DNA from: JACCVL01 sp963695375
GTDB taxonomy: Bacteria; Actinomycetota; Actinomycetes; Propionibacteriales; Nocardioidaceae
Length of the DNA stretch: 64,000 nucleotides
Assembly: GCA_963695375.1 (NCBI GenBank)
Contig: OY968767.1
Span: forward strand, 1,488,001 to 1,552,000
Reading direction: 5' to 3'
Positions 51,542 through 60,219 of the stretch are shown here, in pieces (position 1 is the stretch's first letter; each line of letters starts with the position of its first letter). Under the pieces are notes generated by a model that saw only the letters and a program-made list of their open reading frames with translations, was not told the origin of the DNA and ran no database searches. The position numbers and the translations under genes are program-made.

Positions 51542-52315
51542 TCAGACCGCCCGTCCGGCCAGCAGCGCGTCCACCAGCCGGGCAGTCTCCTGCCAGCACC
51601 GCACCGGCCGACAGTGCACGCCGGTCGCCCACACCGAGTGGTCGTTGCCGCCTTCGAACAGCTGGTCGCCGACGAACAACATCCGCAGGGGAGGGTGGCC
51701 GAGCCGCTCGGCCAGCTGGCGGACGCCGTAGGCCTTGTCGACGCCGTGCCGGGTGACGTCGACGGAGGTGGACCGCCCGCTGCGGACGTCGTGGTCGGGC
51801 AGCTGCGCGGCCACGGCCGCGGCCAGTTGCCGCTTCTTGTGGTGGCCGGGGTCCCAGGACGCCTTGGCCGGACCGGACGCCTGCTGGCCGAGCGCGGAGA
51901 ACGTGATCTGACCACCGCGATCGTCGATCACGTCCCCGGTGGGGTTCGACGGCCAGAGTCCCAGCGATCGCGCCGTGCGGGTCAGCACCTCGACGATCAG
52001 GTCGCGCTCGGGCCGGTCCAGGTCGCGGGTGTAGACCGGCGACCAGGCGCCGGCTCGGCGCACCAGGTAGCGGGTGCCGCAGGCCGGGAGCAGGTGCAGT
52101 CGGCGCAGCACCTCGTCGTCGTCGGGCAGCAACCCCAGCAGCTGGCGGTCGATCAGCTCGAACCGGCCGCCGGTGACGATGCCGACGTCCAGCCGGTCGA
52201 GCAGCTCGACGAGCGCGCCGGCCATGACCGGTTGCGCCGGCTGCTTCGAGGCGGCCAAGGTGTCGTCGAGGTCGAACACCACCGCGCGCAGGTCGGCGAG
52301 CCGCACCGGCGTCAT
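51542..52315 (-). CDS. HAD-IIB phosphatase, phosphomannomutase-like
   Basis: 257 residues. HAD motif I VVFDLDDTL has Asp15 (nucleophile) and Asp17; motif II VGIVTGGRFELIDRQ; a conserved Lys appears in GPAKASWDPGHHKKRQ; motif IV FVGDQLFEGGNDHSV. The cap and the VTRHGVDKAYGVRQL loop resemble eukaryotic-type phosphomannomutase (PMM) and sucrose-phosphatase relatives. It sits exactly where actinobacteria carry the alpha-D-phosphohexomutase manB. Predicted to act on a sugar phosphate, perhaps mannose-6-phosphate to mannose-1-phosphate; needs testing. No clear ribosome site or -10 box. Divergent from Trm112. Confidence 0.75.
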   Translation of the reverse strand: MTPVRLADLRAVVFDLDDTLAASKQPAQPVMAGALVELLDRLDVGIVTGGRFELIDRQLLGLLPDDDEVLRRLHLLPACGTRYLVRRAGAWSPVYTRDLDRPERDLIVEVLTRTARSLGLWPSNPTGDVIDDRGGQITFSALGQQASGPAKASWDPGHHKKRQLAAAVAAQLPDHDVRSGRSTSVDVTRHGVDKAYGVRQLAERLGHPPLRMLFVGDQLFEGGNDHSVWATGVHCRPVRCWQETARLVDALLAGRAV

Positions 52316-52362
52316 GCCACGATGTGTACCAGAGCACGCCGCGGCCCACTTCCGGAGGATCT

Positions 52363-52557
52363 ATGCACTTCGACAGCGGGCTGCTGGCCATCCTCGCCTG
52401 CCCCGCCTGCCACGGCGTGCTGCGGCTGGACGAGGCCGACGCGGACCGGCCGGAGCTGGTCTGCACCGCCTGCGGCCTCGCCTACCCGATCCGCGACGAG
52501 ATCCCGGTGCTGCTGGTCGAGGAGGCCCGTCGCCCCGGACACGATCCGGAGGCCTGA
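52363..52557 (+). CDS. Trm112 family zinc protein
   Basis: 64 residues. Two zinc knuckles, Cys13-x2-Cys16 (ACPACHG) and Cys34-x2-Cys37 (CTACG), with GLAYPIRDEIPVLL following. Trm112 proteins in eukaryotes activate methyltransferases; in actinobacteria they usually precede the SIS isomerase gene. GGAGG is five bases before the ATG. The stop overlaps the next start by one base (TGATG), so they form a unit. It is likely to work with a neighbouring protein, but the partner is unknown. Confidence 0.9.
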   Translation: MHFDSGLLAILACPACHGVLRLDEADADRPELVCTACGLAYPIRDEIPVLLVEEARRPGHDPEA

Positions 52558-53636
52558 TGTTCGACGACGCGGCCCTCGACGACGCGGGCGCGCTCGCCGC
52601 GGCCGATCCGGTGCTGCGCCGACTGGCCGAGGCCGGCGCCCGGGTCCGCCGGGAGGCCGACTCCACCCGGGAGGCGGCCGACACCCTGGGCGACCCGGCG
52701 GCCGGTTCCGCCGCAGACTGGCGGCCACGCGCCCTGGTCGTGGCCGGGGCCGACTCACGACTGCTGCGGGCGGTGCTCGAGCCGTGGTGCCCGGTCCCGT
52801 TCGTCGCCTGGCCGGGTCCGGGGTTGCCGGGCTGGACCGGCAGCCTGGACACCGTCGTCGTGCTGGCGCCGCTGAGCGGGGACGAGGCGGCGACCTCGGC
52901 CGTCCTCGAGGCGGTTCGCCGGGGCTGCACCCTGCTGCTCGCCTGCCCGCCGCACTCCAGCCTGGCCGAGATCGGCGCCAGCCGGTCGACCACGCTGCTC
53001 CCGACCGTGTCCGCCGACTCGCTGGCGGTGGCGGTGGTGGTGCTGCAGGCGCTGCACCGGGCCGGGCTCGGGCCGGCGGTGGACGCCGAGGAGGTGGCCG
53101 CCGCCCTGGACGCGGTGGCGGTGTCCTGCTCGCCCTACGAGGACCTCGCCGGCAACCCGGCGAAGGAGCTGGCGATCGTGCTCGCCGAGGCCACTCCGCT
53201 CGTCTGGGGAGGCTCGGTCCTCGCCGCCCGGGCGGCACGCCGGGTCGCGGAGGCCCTGCGCCGGGCGTCCGGTCGCGCCGCGCTCGCCGCCGATGCCGAC
53301 CAGCTGCTCCCGGTGCTGGCCGCGACCAGCCAGCACGACCCGTTCGCCGACCCGTTCGCCGACCCGTTCGCCGACCGGTCGGGCGACGCCGGCGGCGGGC
53401 CGCGGCCGGCGCTGGTGCTGCTCGACGACGCCAGCGACGGGAGGGTGACCCGGGAGCAGCGGGGCCGGCTGATGGCCCGCGCGCAGGAGCACGACGTGCG
53501 GGTGCATCGGGTCGCGGGGACCGAGGGCCCACCCATCGCCCGCTACGGCACGCTGCTCGCCATCGGCTCCTACGCCGCCACCTATCTCGCCGTCGGGCTC
53601 GGATCCACGGCGCGGCTGCTCGCGGACGGAGGCTGA
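52557..53636 (+). CDS. SIS-domain protein (phosphoglucose/phosphomannose isomerase-like)
   Basis: 359 residues. The body has alternating alpha/beta segments typical of two SIS domains (ALVVAGADSRLLRAVLEPW, TVVVLAPLSGDEAATSAVLEA, PLVWGGSVLAARAARRV, and a C-terminal IGSYAATYLAVGLGS). In mycobacteria the equivalent gene (Rv3256c-like) stands between manB and manA and is not well characterised. Here manA is absent next to it. A 12-bp unit is repeated three times, giving DPFADPFADPFAD (53337-53372). Start ATG 52557 is fused to the Trm112 stop. Sugar-phosphate binding is probable; the exact activity is unclear. Confidence 0.75.
   Translation: MFDDAALDDAGALAAADPVLRRLAEAGARVRREADSTREAADTLGDPAAGSAADWRPRALVVAGADSRLLRAVLEPWCPVPFVAWPGPGLPGWTGSLDTVVVLAPLSGDEAATSAVLEAVRRGCTLLLACPPHSSLAEIGASRSTTLLPTVSADSLAVAVVVLQALHRAGLGPAVDAEEVAAALDAVAVSCSPYEDLAGNPAKELAIVLAEATPLVWGGSVLAARAARRVAEALRRASGRAALAADADQLLPVLAATSQHDPFADPFADPFADRSGDAGGGPRPALVLLDDASDGRVTREQRGRLMARAQEHDVRVHRVAGTEGPPIARYGTLLAIGSYAATYLAVGLGSTARLLADGG
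53337..53372 (+). repeat. three tandem 12-bp repeats inside the SIS gene
   Basis: GACCCGTTCGCC occurs three times back to back, coding DPFA each time. The repeat preserves frame and lies in a surface linker, so it can vary in copy number without breaking the gene. Confidence 0.9.
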
Positions 53637-53654
53637 GGCCGGCGACACGGCCCG

Positions 53655-53660
53655 TACGCT
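53655..53660 (+). promoter_or_regulatory. leaderless -10 box for ahcY
   Basis: TACGCT ends six bases before ATG 53667. No Shine-Dalgarno between (GGGCGC). Confidence 0.55.
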
Positions 53661-53666
53661 GGGCGC

Positions 53667-55127
53667 ATGACCCTCGAGCCGCCATCCACCGCCGCCCCCG
53701 ACTTCAAGGTCGCCGACCTCTCGCTGGCCGACTTCGGCCGGATCGAGATCGGGCTCGCCGAGCACGAGATGCCCGGCCTGATGGCGATGCGCGAGCGGTT
53801 CGGCTCCAGCCGCCCGCTGGCCGGCGCCCGGATCACCGGATCGCTGCACATGACCGTGCAGACCGCGGTGCTGATCGAGACCCTGGTCGCGCTGGGCGCG
53901 GAGGTGCGCTGGGCCAGCTGCAACATCTTCTCCACGCAGGACCATGCGGCCGCCGCGGTCGCGGTCGGCCCGGACGGGTCGGCCGACGACCCGCGAGGGG
54001 TGCCGGTCTTCGCCTGGAAGGGCGAGACGCTGGCGGAGTACTGGTGGTGCACCGAGCAGGCACTGCGCTGGCCGGACGGCGGGACACCGAACATGGTGCT
54101 CGACGACGGCGGCGACGCCACGCTGCTGGTCCACCTCGGTACCGAGTACGAACGGACCGGCGCGGTCCCCTCCCCGGACAGCACCGACAACGCCGAGCTC
54201 AAGCAGGTGCTGGCGCTGCTCGGCCGCTCGCTGGGCGAGCACGCCACCCGCTGGACCGAGATCGGCCAGAGCATCCAGGGCGTGACCGAGGAGACGACCA
54301 CCGGCGTGCTGCGGCTCTACGAGCGGGCCCGCGCCGGGACGCTGCTGTTCCCGGCCATCAACGTCAACGACTCGGTGACGAAGTCGAAGTTCGACAACAA
54401 GTACGGCTGCCGGCACTCGCTGGTGGACGGCATCAACCGGGCCACCGACACGCTGATCGGCGGCAAGGTGGCCGTCGTCTGCGGCTACGGCGACGTCGGC
54501 AAGGGCTGTGCGGAGTCGCTGCGCGGTCAGGGAGCGCGAGTCATCGTCACCGAGATCGACCCGATCTGCGCGCTGCAGGCGGCCATGGACGGCTACCAGG
54601 TCGCCCGGCTCGACGACGTGGTCGGCAGCGCCGACATCGTGATCACCGCCACCGGCAACCGCGACGTCGTGACCGCCGCGCACATGGCCGCGATGAAGCA
54701 CCAGGCGATCCTCGGCAACATCGGCCACTTCGACGACGAGATCGACATGGCCGGTCTGGCCGAGGTCCCCGGCGTGCGGCGCACCACTGTCAAGCCGCAG
54801 GTCGACCTGTGGACGTTCTCGGACGGACACGCGGTGATCGTGCTGAGCGAGGGCCGGCTGCTGAACCTCGGCAACGCGACCGGACACCCGTCGTTCGTGA
54901 TGAGCAACTCGTTCACCAACCAGGTGCTCGCGCAGATCGAGCTGTTCACCAAGGCCGAGGACTACCCACTCGGCGTGCACACCCTGCCCAAGCACCTCGA
55001 TGAGGAGGTGGCCCGGCTGCACCTGGACGCCCTCGGAGTCCGCCTCACCGAGCTGACCAAGGACCAGGCCGAGTACCTCGGCGTGGACGTCGCCGGGCCG
55101 TACAAGTCCGACGAGTACCGCTACTGA
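53667..55127 (+). CDS. ahcY: adenosylhomocysteinase
   Basis: Splits S-adenosylhomocysteine to adenosine and homocysteine, keeping methylation going. 486 residues, with the long form typical of actinobacteria. GSLHMTVQTAVLIETL, WASCNIFSTQDHAAAA, NVNDSVTKSKFDNKYG (catalytic Lys/Asp), VVCGYGDVGKGCAESL (NAD site) and GNIGHFDDEIDM are all present. Ends ...KSDEYRY, the conserved Tyr tail. ATG 53667 follows TACGCT by six bases, so the transcript is likely leaderless. Not coupled to mtrA, which begins 13 bases downstream with its own -10 box. Confidence 0.97.
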   Translation: MTLEPPSTAAPDFKVADLSLADFGRIEIGLAEHEMPGLMAMRERFGSSRPLAGARITGSLHMTVQTAVLIETLVALGAEVRWASCNIFSTQDHAAAAVAVGPDGSADDPRGVPVFAWKGETLAEYWWCTEQALRWPDGGTPNMVLDDGGDATLLVHLGTEYERTGAVPSPDSTDNAELKQVLALLGRSLGEHATRWTEIGQSIQGVTEETTTGVLRLYERARAGTLLFPAINVNDSVTKSKFDNKYGCRHSLVDGINRATDTLIGGKVAVVCGYGDVGKGCAESLRGQGARVIVTEIDPICALQAAMDGYQVARLDDVVGSADIVITATGNRDVVTAAHMAAMKHQAILGNIGHFDDEIDMAGLAEVPGVRRTTVKPQVDLWTFSDGHAVIVLSEGRLLNLGNATGHPSFVMSNSFTNQVLAQIELFTKAEDYPLGVHTLPKHLDEEVARLHLDALGVRLTELTKDQAEYLGVDVAGPYKSDEYRY

Positions 55128-55128
55128 C

Positions 55129-55134
55129 TACGCT
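55129..55134 (+). promoter_or_regulatory. leaderless -10 box for mtrA
   Basis: TACGCT, identical to that of ahcY, ends six bases before GTG 55141 and begins two bases after the ahcY stop. The mtrA operon should be transcribed separately from ahcY. Confidence 0.55.
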
Positions 55135-55140
55135 GGCCGC

Positions 55141-55878
55141 GTGCAGGCGGACGTGACCGACACCGAGAGCACCGCCCGGGCGGCGTCGTCGGCCGGCCTG
55201 CACCGGGGGCGGGTGCTGGTCGTCGACGACGACTCCAGCCTGGCCGAGATGCTCACCATCGTGCTCCGGCAGGAGGGCTTCGAGCCGGTGGTGTGCGGCA
55301 CCGGCGACGAGGCGCTGCCGGCGTTCCGCGAGCACCGCCCCGACATCGTGCTGCTCGACGTGATGCTCCCGGGCATGGACGGGATCGCCGTCTGCCGGGC
55401 GCTACGGGCCGAGTCCGGCGTGCCGATCGTCATGCTGACCGCTCGCAGCGACACCGTCGACGTCGTGGTCGGGCTGGAGTCGGGCGCCGACGACTACATG
55501 GTCAAGCCGTTCAAGCCCAAGGAGCTGGTGGCGCGGATTCGGGCGCGGTTGCGGCGCAACGACGACCCGGCGCCGGAGCAGATCACCGTGCGGGATCTCA
55601 CCATCGACGTCGCCGGGCACAGCGTGCGCCGTGACGACACGGTGATCACGTTGACGCCGCTCGAGTTCGACCTGCTGCTGTGCCTGGCGCGCAAGCCCTG
55701 GCAGGTGTTCAGCCGGGAGGTGCTGTTGGAGCAGGTCTGGGGCTACCGGCACGCCGCGGACACCCGGCTGGTGAACGTGCACGTGCAGCGGCTGCGCTCC
55801 AAGATCGAGCACGACCCGGAGAACCCGGAGATCGTGGTGACCGTCCGCGGGGTCGGTTACAAGGCCGGCACCGACTGA
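55141..55878 (+). CDS. mtrA: MtrA response regulator
   Basis: 245 residues. Receiver domain with VLVVDDDSSLAEML, phospho-acceptor Asp73 (IVLLDVMLPG) and Lys122 (MVKPFKPKEL), followed by an OmpR-type winged helix (TPLEFDLLLCLARKPWQV, VRGVGYKAG). MtrA regulates cell division, wall and replication genes in actinomycetes. The N-terminal ~20 residues before HRGRVLVVDD are extra relative to MtrA of mycobacteria. GTG 55141 was chosen because TACGCT ends six bases before it. MtrB starts two bases after its stop. Confidence 0.97.
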   Translation: MQADVTDTESTARAASSAGLHRGRVLVVDDDSSLAEMLTIVLRQEGFEPVVCGTGDEALPAFREHRPDIVLLDVMLPGMDGIAVCRALRAESGVPIVMLTARSDTVDVVVGLESGADDYMVKPFKPKELVARIRARLRRNDDPAPEQITVRDLTIDVAGHSVRRDDTVITLTPLEFDLLLCLARKPWQVFSREVLLEQVWGYRHAADTRLVNVHVQRLRSKIEHDPENPEIVVTVRGVGYKAGTD

Positions 55879-55880
55879 GC

Positions 55881-57548
55881 GTGCCCATGCTCGCGGGTGC
55901 CGTGCGCCAGGCCCTCTCCGCGCCGTTCCGCCCGGTGTTCAACGCCTGGCGGGTCTCGCTGCAGGCGCGGGTGGTGCTCAGCACCCTGCTGCTCGGCACG
56001 CTGGTGCTGTCGCTCACCGCGTGGCTGATGCTCACCCAGATCAGCACCGGGCTGATCGACAGCAAGCGGACGACGTCGCTGGCGCAGGCGGAGGCGGCCT
56101 TCTCCGAGGTCCAGGAGGACCTGGACGCGGCCGGCGGCACCGCCGAGACCGACACCGACCAGCTGGTGACCCAGCTCGTCGGCAGCCTGGCCTCCCGCAG
56201 CGGCTCGCCGCCCGCGTACGTGGTGCTGCTGGTCGGGCCGCTCGGTGACGATGCCTCGGCGGACGGCGTCCGCCGCAGCTCGGTTCCGGTGAGCGACGAG
56301 AGCGTCCCCGACGACCTGCGCGGCCAGGTCCGCAGCCAGCCGGGAACGTGGTGGACCTACACCAGGATCGACTTCGACGACGGCGCGCAGCCGGACGGCG
56401 CCGGCATCGCCGTGGGCGCCCGGGTGCAGACCCCTGACGACGCGAGCGACTACGCGCTGTACTACCTCTACCCGTTCACCGAGCAGGAGCAGACCCTCGG
56501 CCTGGTGGCGCGGGCGGTGCTGCTCTCCGGCGTCGTGCTGATGCTGCTCGTCGCCGGCGTCGCCTGGCTGGTGACCCGGCAGGTGGTCACTCCGGTCCGG
56601 CTGGCCCGCCGGATCGCGGAACGACTCGCCGCCGGCCGGCTGGAGGAGCGGATGCAGGTCCGCGGCGAGGACGACATCGCCCGGCTGGGCCAGTCGTTCA
56701 ACCAGATGGCCGGCAGCCTGCAGCGCCAGATCCGTCAGCTGGAGGAGCTGTCCCGGCTGCAGCGCCGATTCGTCTCCGACGTGTCGCACGAGCTGCGTAC
56801 CCCGCTGACGACCGTCCGGATGGCCGCCGACGTCCTGCACGACGCCCGCCGGGACTTCGACCCCGTGACCGCTCGCTCCGCCGAGCTGCTGCAAGCCGAG
56901 CTGGACCGGTTCGAGGCGCTGCTCACCGACCTGCTCGAGATCAGCCGCTTCGACGCCGGCGCCGCCCGGCTCGAGCTCACCGACGTCGACCTGGCCGAGC
57001 TGACGCATCACGTCGTGGACGCGCAGCGGCCGGTCGCCGAGCGGGCCGGGGTGACGGTGCAGGTGCACGCCGGGAGGGGCGCCGCGGTGGCCGAGGCCGA
57101 CCCGCGGCGGGTGGAGCGGATCGTCCGCAACCTGGTCGCCAACGCCATCTCGCACGCGCACAGCCAGCGGGTCGACGTGCTCGTCGCCGCCGACGACTCC
57201 GCCGCGGCCGTGGCGGTGCGCGACCACGGGTCCGGGCTCCGGCCGGGCGAGTCGACGTTGGTCTTCAACCGGTTCTGGCGCGGCGACCCGGCTCGGGCCC
57301 GCAGCGGCGGCGGGACCGGGCTGGGTCTCGCGATCGCGCTCGAGGACGCCCAGTTACACGGCGGTTGGCTCCAGGCGTGGGGGGAGCCCGGCCGGGGCAG
57401 CCAGTTCCGGCTCACTCTTCCGCGCCGAGCCGGCGAGGACCTGCGGACGTCGCCGATTCCGCTGGTGCCGGTCGACCTGGCCGTCGGCCGGCCCTACGGC
57501 ACCACCGCCACCGACACGCCCACCCCCGCCCCGGGAGCCGTGCCGTGA
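55881..57548 (+). CDS. mtrB: MtrB sensor histidine kinase
   Basis: 555 residues. Two membrane helices (about 30-52 and 210-233) flank an extracytoplasmic sensor of ~155 residues. HAMP follows, then the dimerisation domain with FVSDVSHELRTPLTTVRM (His303) and the ATP-binding GGGTGLGLAIA region; the C-terminal tail is Pro/Thr-rich. It phosphorylates MtrA. GTG 55881 begins two bases after the mtrA stop; ATG two codons later is an alternative. Its stop overlaps lpqB (GTGA), as in other actinomycetes. Confidence 0.95.
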   Translation: MPMLAGAVRQALSAPFRPVFNAWRVSLQARVVLSTLLLGTLVLSLTAWLMLTQISTGLIDSKRTTSLAQAEAAFSEVQEDLDAAGGTAETDTDQLVTQLVGSLASRSGSPPAYVVLLVGPLGDDASADGVRRSSVPVSDESVPDDLRGQVRSQPGTWWTYTRIDFDDGAQPDGAGIAVGARVQTPDDASDYALYYLYPFTEQEQTLGLVARAVLLSGVVLMLLVAGVAWLVTRQVVTPVRLARRIAERLAAGRLEERMQVRGEDDIARLGQSFNQMAGSLQRQIRQLEELSRLQRRFVSDVSHELRTPLTTVRMAADVLHDARRDFDPVTARSAELLQAELDRFEALLTDLLEISRFDAGAARLELTDVDLAELTHHVVDAQRPVAERAGVTVQVHAGRGAAVAEADPRRVERIVRNLVANAISHAHSQRVDVLVAADDSAAAVAVRDHGSGLRPGESTLVFNRFWRGDPARARSGGGTGLGLAIALEDAQLHGGWLQAWGEPGRGSQFRLTLPRRAGEDLRTSPIPLVPVDLAVGRPYGTTATDTPTPAPGAVP

Positions 57549-59350
57549 CGCGGCGCCGCACCGCGCGGCTGCTGGCGGCCCTGCTGGGAACGACCGTGCT
57601 GTCCGTCGGGTGCGTGACGATTCCCACCAGCGGCCCGGTGGAGCAGGTGGCACCGCGCGGGGTGGAGTCCGACGTGCTGCCCCAGGTGATCCCGTCCGGG
57701 CCGCTCGAGGGAGCCAGCGCGCTGCAGATCGTCCGCGGCTATGTGACCGCGATGAAGGCGTTCCCGGTGTCGACCGACGTGGCGCGGGAGTTCCTGACCG
57801 ACGCGGCGGCCGAGCGGTGGGCGCCGGCCCGCCGGACCATCGTCTACTCCACCATCACCGCCGTGCAGCGGGACCGGGCCACCGTCCAGCTGCGCACCCG
57901 CGACGTGGCCGCGCTCTCCGTCCGAGGCACCTACCGGCCGGACCCCGCCGGCCGTGAGGAGCAGGTCACGCCGCTGCGGCTGCGGCGCACCGACGAGGGC
58001 TGGCGGATCGCCGCCCTGCCCAACGCGCTGCTGATCAGCGCCAGCTTCTTCGAGCAGTACTACCGGCCGTTCGACCTGTTCTTCTTCGACCCGACCGGCT
58101 CCGCCCTCGTCGCCGACCCGGTGTGGCTGCCCCTGGGAGACCAGCTGACCACCCGGCTGGTGCGCGGACTGCTGCTCGGTCCCACCCCGTGGCTGCGTGG
58201 CCGGGCGGTGACCGCGCTGCCCGGCGGCATCGGCTCCGGCGTCTCGGTCCCGGTCCGCCTCGACGGGGTCGCCGAGGTGCAGCTCGGCGAGGCCGCGACC
58301 GGCCTGTCCGCGAGCCAGCGCGAGCGGCTGTCCGCCCAGCTGGTGTGGACCCTGCGGCAGGCCTCCGGGGTCGAGGGGGTCCGGATCCTGGCCGACGGCG
58401 CGCCGCTCGAGGTGGCCGGTGCGGACGCGGTGCAGACCCCCGGCTCGTGGTCGGAGTACGACCCCAACGGCCCGCCGTCGCGGGCCTTGGTGTTCGGCCT
58501 GCGGGGTGGCCGGGTGGCCACCGTCGAGCCGGACACGGTCACCAGGATCACCGGCTGGTGGGGGAGCCGGCAGGCGGCGCTGGGCGAGGTCAGCGTGGAG
58601 CGGCTGCTGACGCGCATCGCCGGCACCGACGCGCAGCGGCGGGCCTTGCTGGTCGGCCCCTATGTCGCCGACCCGGAAGACGTCCGGACCTGGTACCGCA
58701 CCCGGGGCCGGCTGCACGACCCGCAGTGGGACCGGGCCGGGCAGCTGTGGGTGCTCGAACGCGGGGCGGACGGGCCCGGCTCCTCCCGGCTGGTCGTCGT
58801 GGCCGCCGGTGACCCACGACCGATCCCGGCCGGCCCGCTCGGCGACGCCACGATCCGCAGCATCGCGGTGTCCCCGGACGGCGCCCGGCTGGCCGCGTTG
58901 GTGGACGACTGGGACGGGCCCTCCTGGGGTGGCGTCGCGTCACCGCCGGCGTCCGGTCCGGTTCTCGTGATCGCCGCGATCGCGCGGACCGCGGACGGTC
59001 GGACGGTCCGCCGGGTCGGGTCCGCCTATGCGGTCCCGATGCGGCTGCGGCTGCGCGATCTGGCGGCCCCCGTGTGGGGCGGGGTGTCCGCGGTCAGCGT
59101 GCTCGCCCGCTTCGCCGAGGTGGGCCCGCAGCCGTACCGGCTGAGCGTCGACGGCTCCACCGTCGAGGGAGGGGTCGCGACCGGCGAGGCGCTGCTCGGT
59201 CCGGTCGGCGCGCGGGACCTGGCCGCGGCCGGTGTCTCCGGGGCCGAGACGGTGATCGGATCCGCCGACGGCCAGCTCTACGGCCTGGACGGCCAGCTCG
59301 AGTGGGCGCTGCTGGCGCGTGGGGTGCGCGCTCCGCGACACCCGGACTGA
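57545..59350 (+). CDS. lpqB: LpqB lipoprotein of the MtrAB system
   Basis: 601 residues. The signal peptide (VTRRRTARLLAALLGTTVLSVGC) ends with a lipobox and lipid-anchored Cys23. The mature part has a GerMN-like segment (LPLGDQLTTRLVRGLLLGPTPWLR) and a C-terminal beta-propeller-like half (RTWYRTRGRLHDPQW, STVEGGVATGEALL). LpqB binds MtrB and modulates its activity in mycobacteria. GTG start overlaps mtrB in GTGA, so the three genes form one coupled operon. No peptidase or transferase motif seen. Confidence 0.93.
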   Translation: MTRRRTARLLAALLGTTVLSVGCVTIPTSGPVEQVAPRGVESDVLPQVIPSGPLEGASALQIVRGYVTAMKAFPVSTDVAREFLTDAAAERWAPARRTIVYSTITAVQRDRATVQLRTRDVAALSVRGTYRPDPAGREEQVTPLRLRRTDEGWRIAALPNALLISASFFEQYYRPFDLFFFDPTGSALVADPVWLPLGDQLTTRLVRGLLLGPTPWLRGRAVTALPGGIGSGVSVPVRLDGVAEVQLGEAATGLSASQRERLSAQLVWTLRQASGVEGVRILADGAPLEVAGADAVQTPGSWSEYDPNGPPSRALVFGLRGGRVATVEPDTVTRITGWWGSRQAALGEVSVERLLTRIAGTDAQRRALLVGPYVADPEDVRTWYRTRGRLHDPQWDRAGQLWVLERGADGPGSSRLVVVAAGDPRPIPAGPLGDATIRSIAVSPDGARLAALVDDWDGPSWGGVASPPASGPVLVIAAIARTADGRTVRRVGSAYAVPMRLRLRDLAAPVWGGVSAVSVLARFAEVGPQPYRLSVDGSTVEGGVATGEALLGPVGARDLAAAGVSGAETVIGSADGQLYGLDGQLEWALLARGVRAPRHPD

Positions 59351-59399
59351 GCGTCCACAGGCCCGCCGGCCGGGCGCCGCGGACGAGCACCGGCCGGAC

Positions 59400-59405
59400 C
59401 AGGCT
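59400..59405 (+). promoter_or_regulatory. weak leaderless -10 box for the ComF gene
   Basis: CAGGCT ends six bases before GTG 59412. One mismatch to TANNNT; no ribosome site visible. Confidence 0.3.
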
Positions 59406-59411
59406 GCGGTC

Positions 59412-60143
59412 GTGCGAGCCGCCGCGGCAGACCTGCTGCTCGGTTCGCGCTGCGCGGGCTGCGGCCGGCCCGGACGGCTGCTCTGCCCGGGCTGCGCCGG
59501 CGCCCTCGCCGTGCATCCCGCCCGGTGCTGGCCCGACCCGCCGCCGCCACTGCTGGTCGCGGCCGGTGTCGTCCCGTACGCCGCGGCGGAGTACTCCGGG
59601 CTGCTGCGTGCGCTGGTGGTGGCCTACAAGGACCAGAACCGCGCCGGTCTCGCCGAGCCGCTCGGCCGGGCCCTCGCCGCCGCCGTCGAGCACGCGCTCG
59701 ACGACCGCCTCGACGACCGCACCGCAGCCGTCGGCAGCCGGGCGGCGGTGGAGCTGGTGCCGGTGCCGTCCAGCCGGGCGGGGCTGCGCCGGCGCGGTCG
59801 GGACCCGGTGGCCGACCTGGCCCGGTCGACCGCGCGACGGCTGCGGCGGCGCGGGTGGGCGGTGCGGGTGCAGCGGCGGCTGCGACACCGGCGACGGGTG
59901 GCCGACCAGGCCGGACTGGGGGCACGGGACCGCGCCCACAACCTGCGCGGAGCGCTCGCCGCCGGCCCGGCCCCCGCCACCGCGCGTTCCGTGGTCCGCC
60001 TGCTGGTCGACGACGTGCTGACCACCGGGTGCACCGCCGAGGAGGGGGTGCGGGCGCTGCTGGCGGCGGGCCACCCGGTGGCCGCCGTGGTGACGGTGGC
60101 GGCCACCCGCCGGCAACGCGCCGCTCGGATGACTGGGGGGTAG
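59412..60143 (+). CDS. ComF family phosphoribosyltransferase
   Basis: 243 residues. An N-terminal zinc site of Cys14, Cys17, Cys25 and Cys28 (CAGC, CPGC) is followed by a type I phosphoribosyltransferase fold ending in LLVDDVLTTGCTAEEG, the PRPP-binding motif. ComF proteins are linked to DNA uptake in Gram-positive bacteria, but in actinobacteria the role is unclear. It follows lpqB as in the usual actinobacterial order. GTG 59412 was selected as it follows CAGGCT by six bases; longer starts extend into the lpqB end. Confidence 0.85.
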   Translation: MRAAAADLLLGSRCAGCGRPGRLLCPGCAGALAVHPARCWPDPPPPLLVAAGVVPYAAAEYSGLLRALVVAYKDQNRAGLAEPLGRALAAAVEHALDDRLDDRTAAVGSRAAVELVPVPSSRAGLRRRGRDPVADLARSTARRLRRRGWAVRVQRRLRHRRRVADQAGLGARDRAHNLRGALAAGPAPATARSVVRLLVDDVLTTGCTAEEGVRALLAAGHPVAAVVTVAATRRQRAARMTGG

Positions 60144-60184
60144 GACGATCGGATGCCGGTCTGTTCCCCGCGTCGCCGGGCCAC

Positions 60185-60190
60185 TACCGT
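60185..60190 (+). promoter_or_regulatory. -10 box for hpf
   Basis: TACCGT, with a predicted leader of about 23 bases that contains the GAGGAGG ribosome site at 60205-60211. Contrasts with the leaderless neighbours. Confidence 0.45.
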
Positions 60191-60219
60191 CGGCACCCCG
60201 ACCCGAGGAGGCCTGCTCC

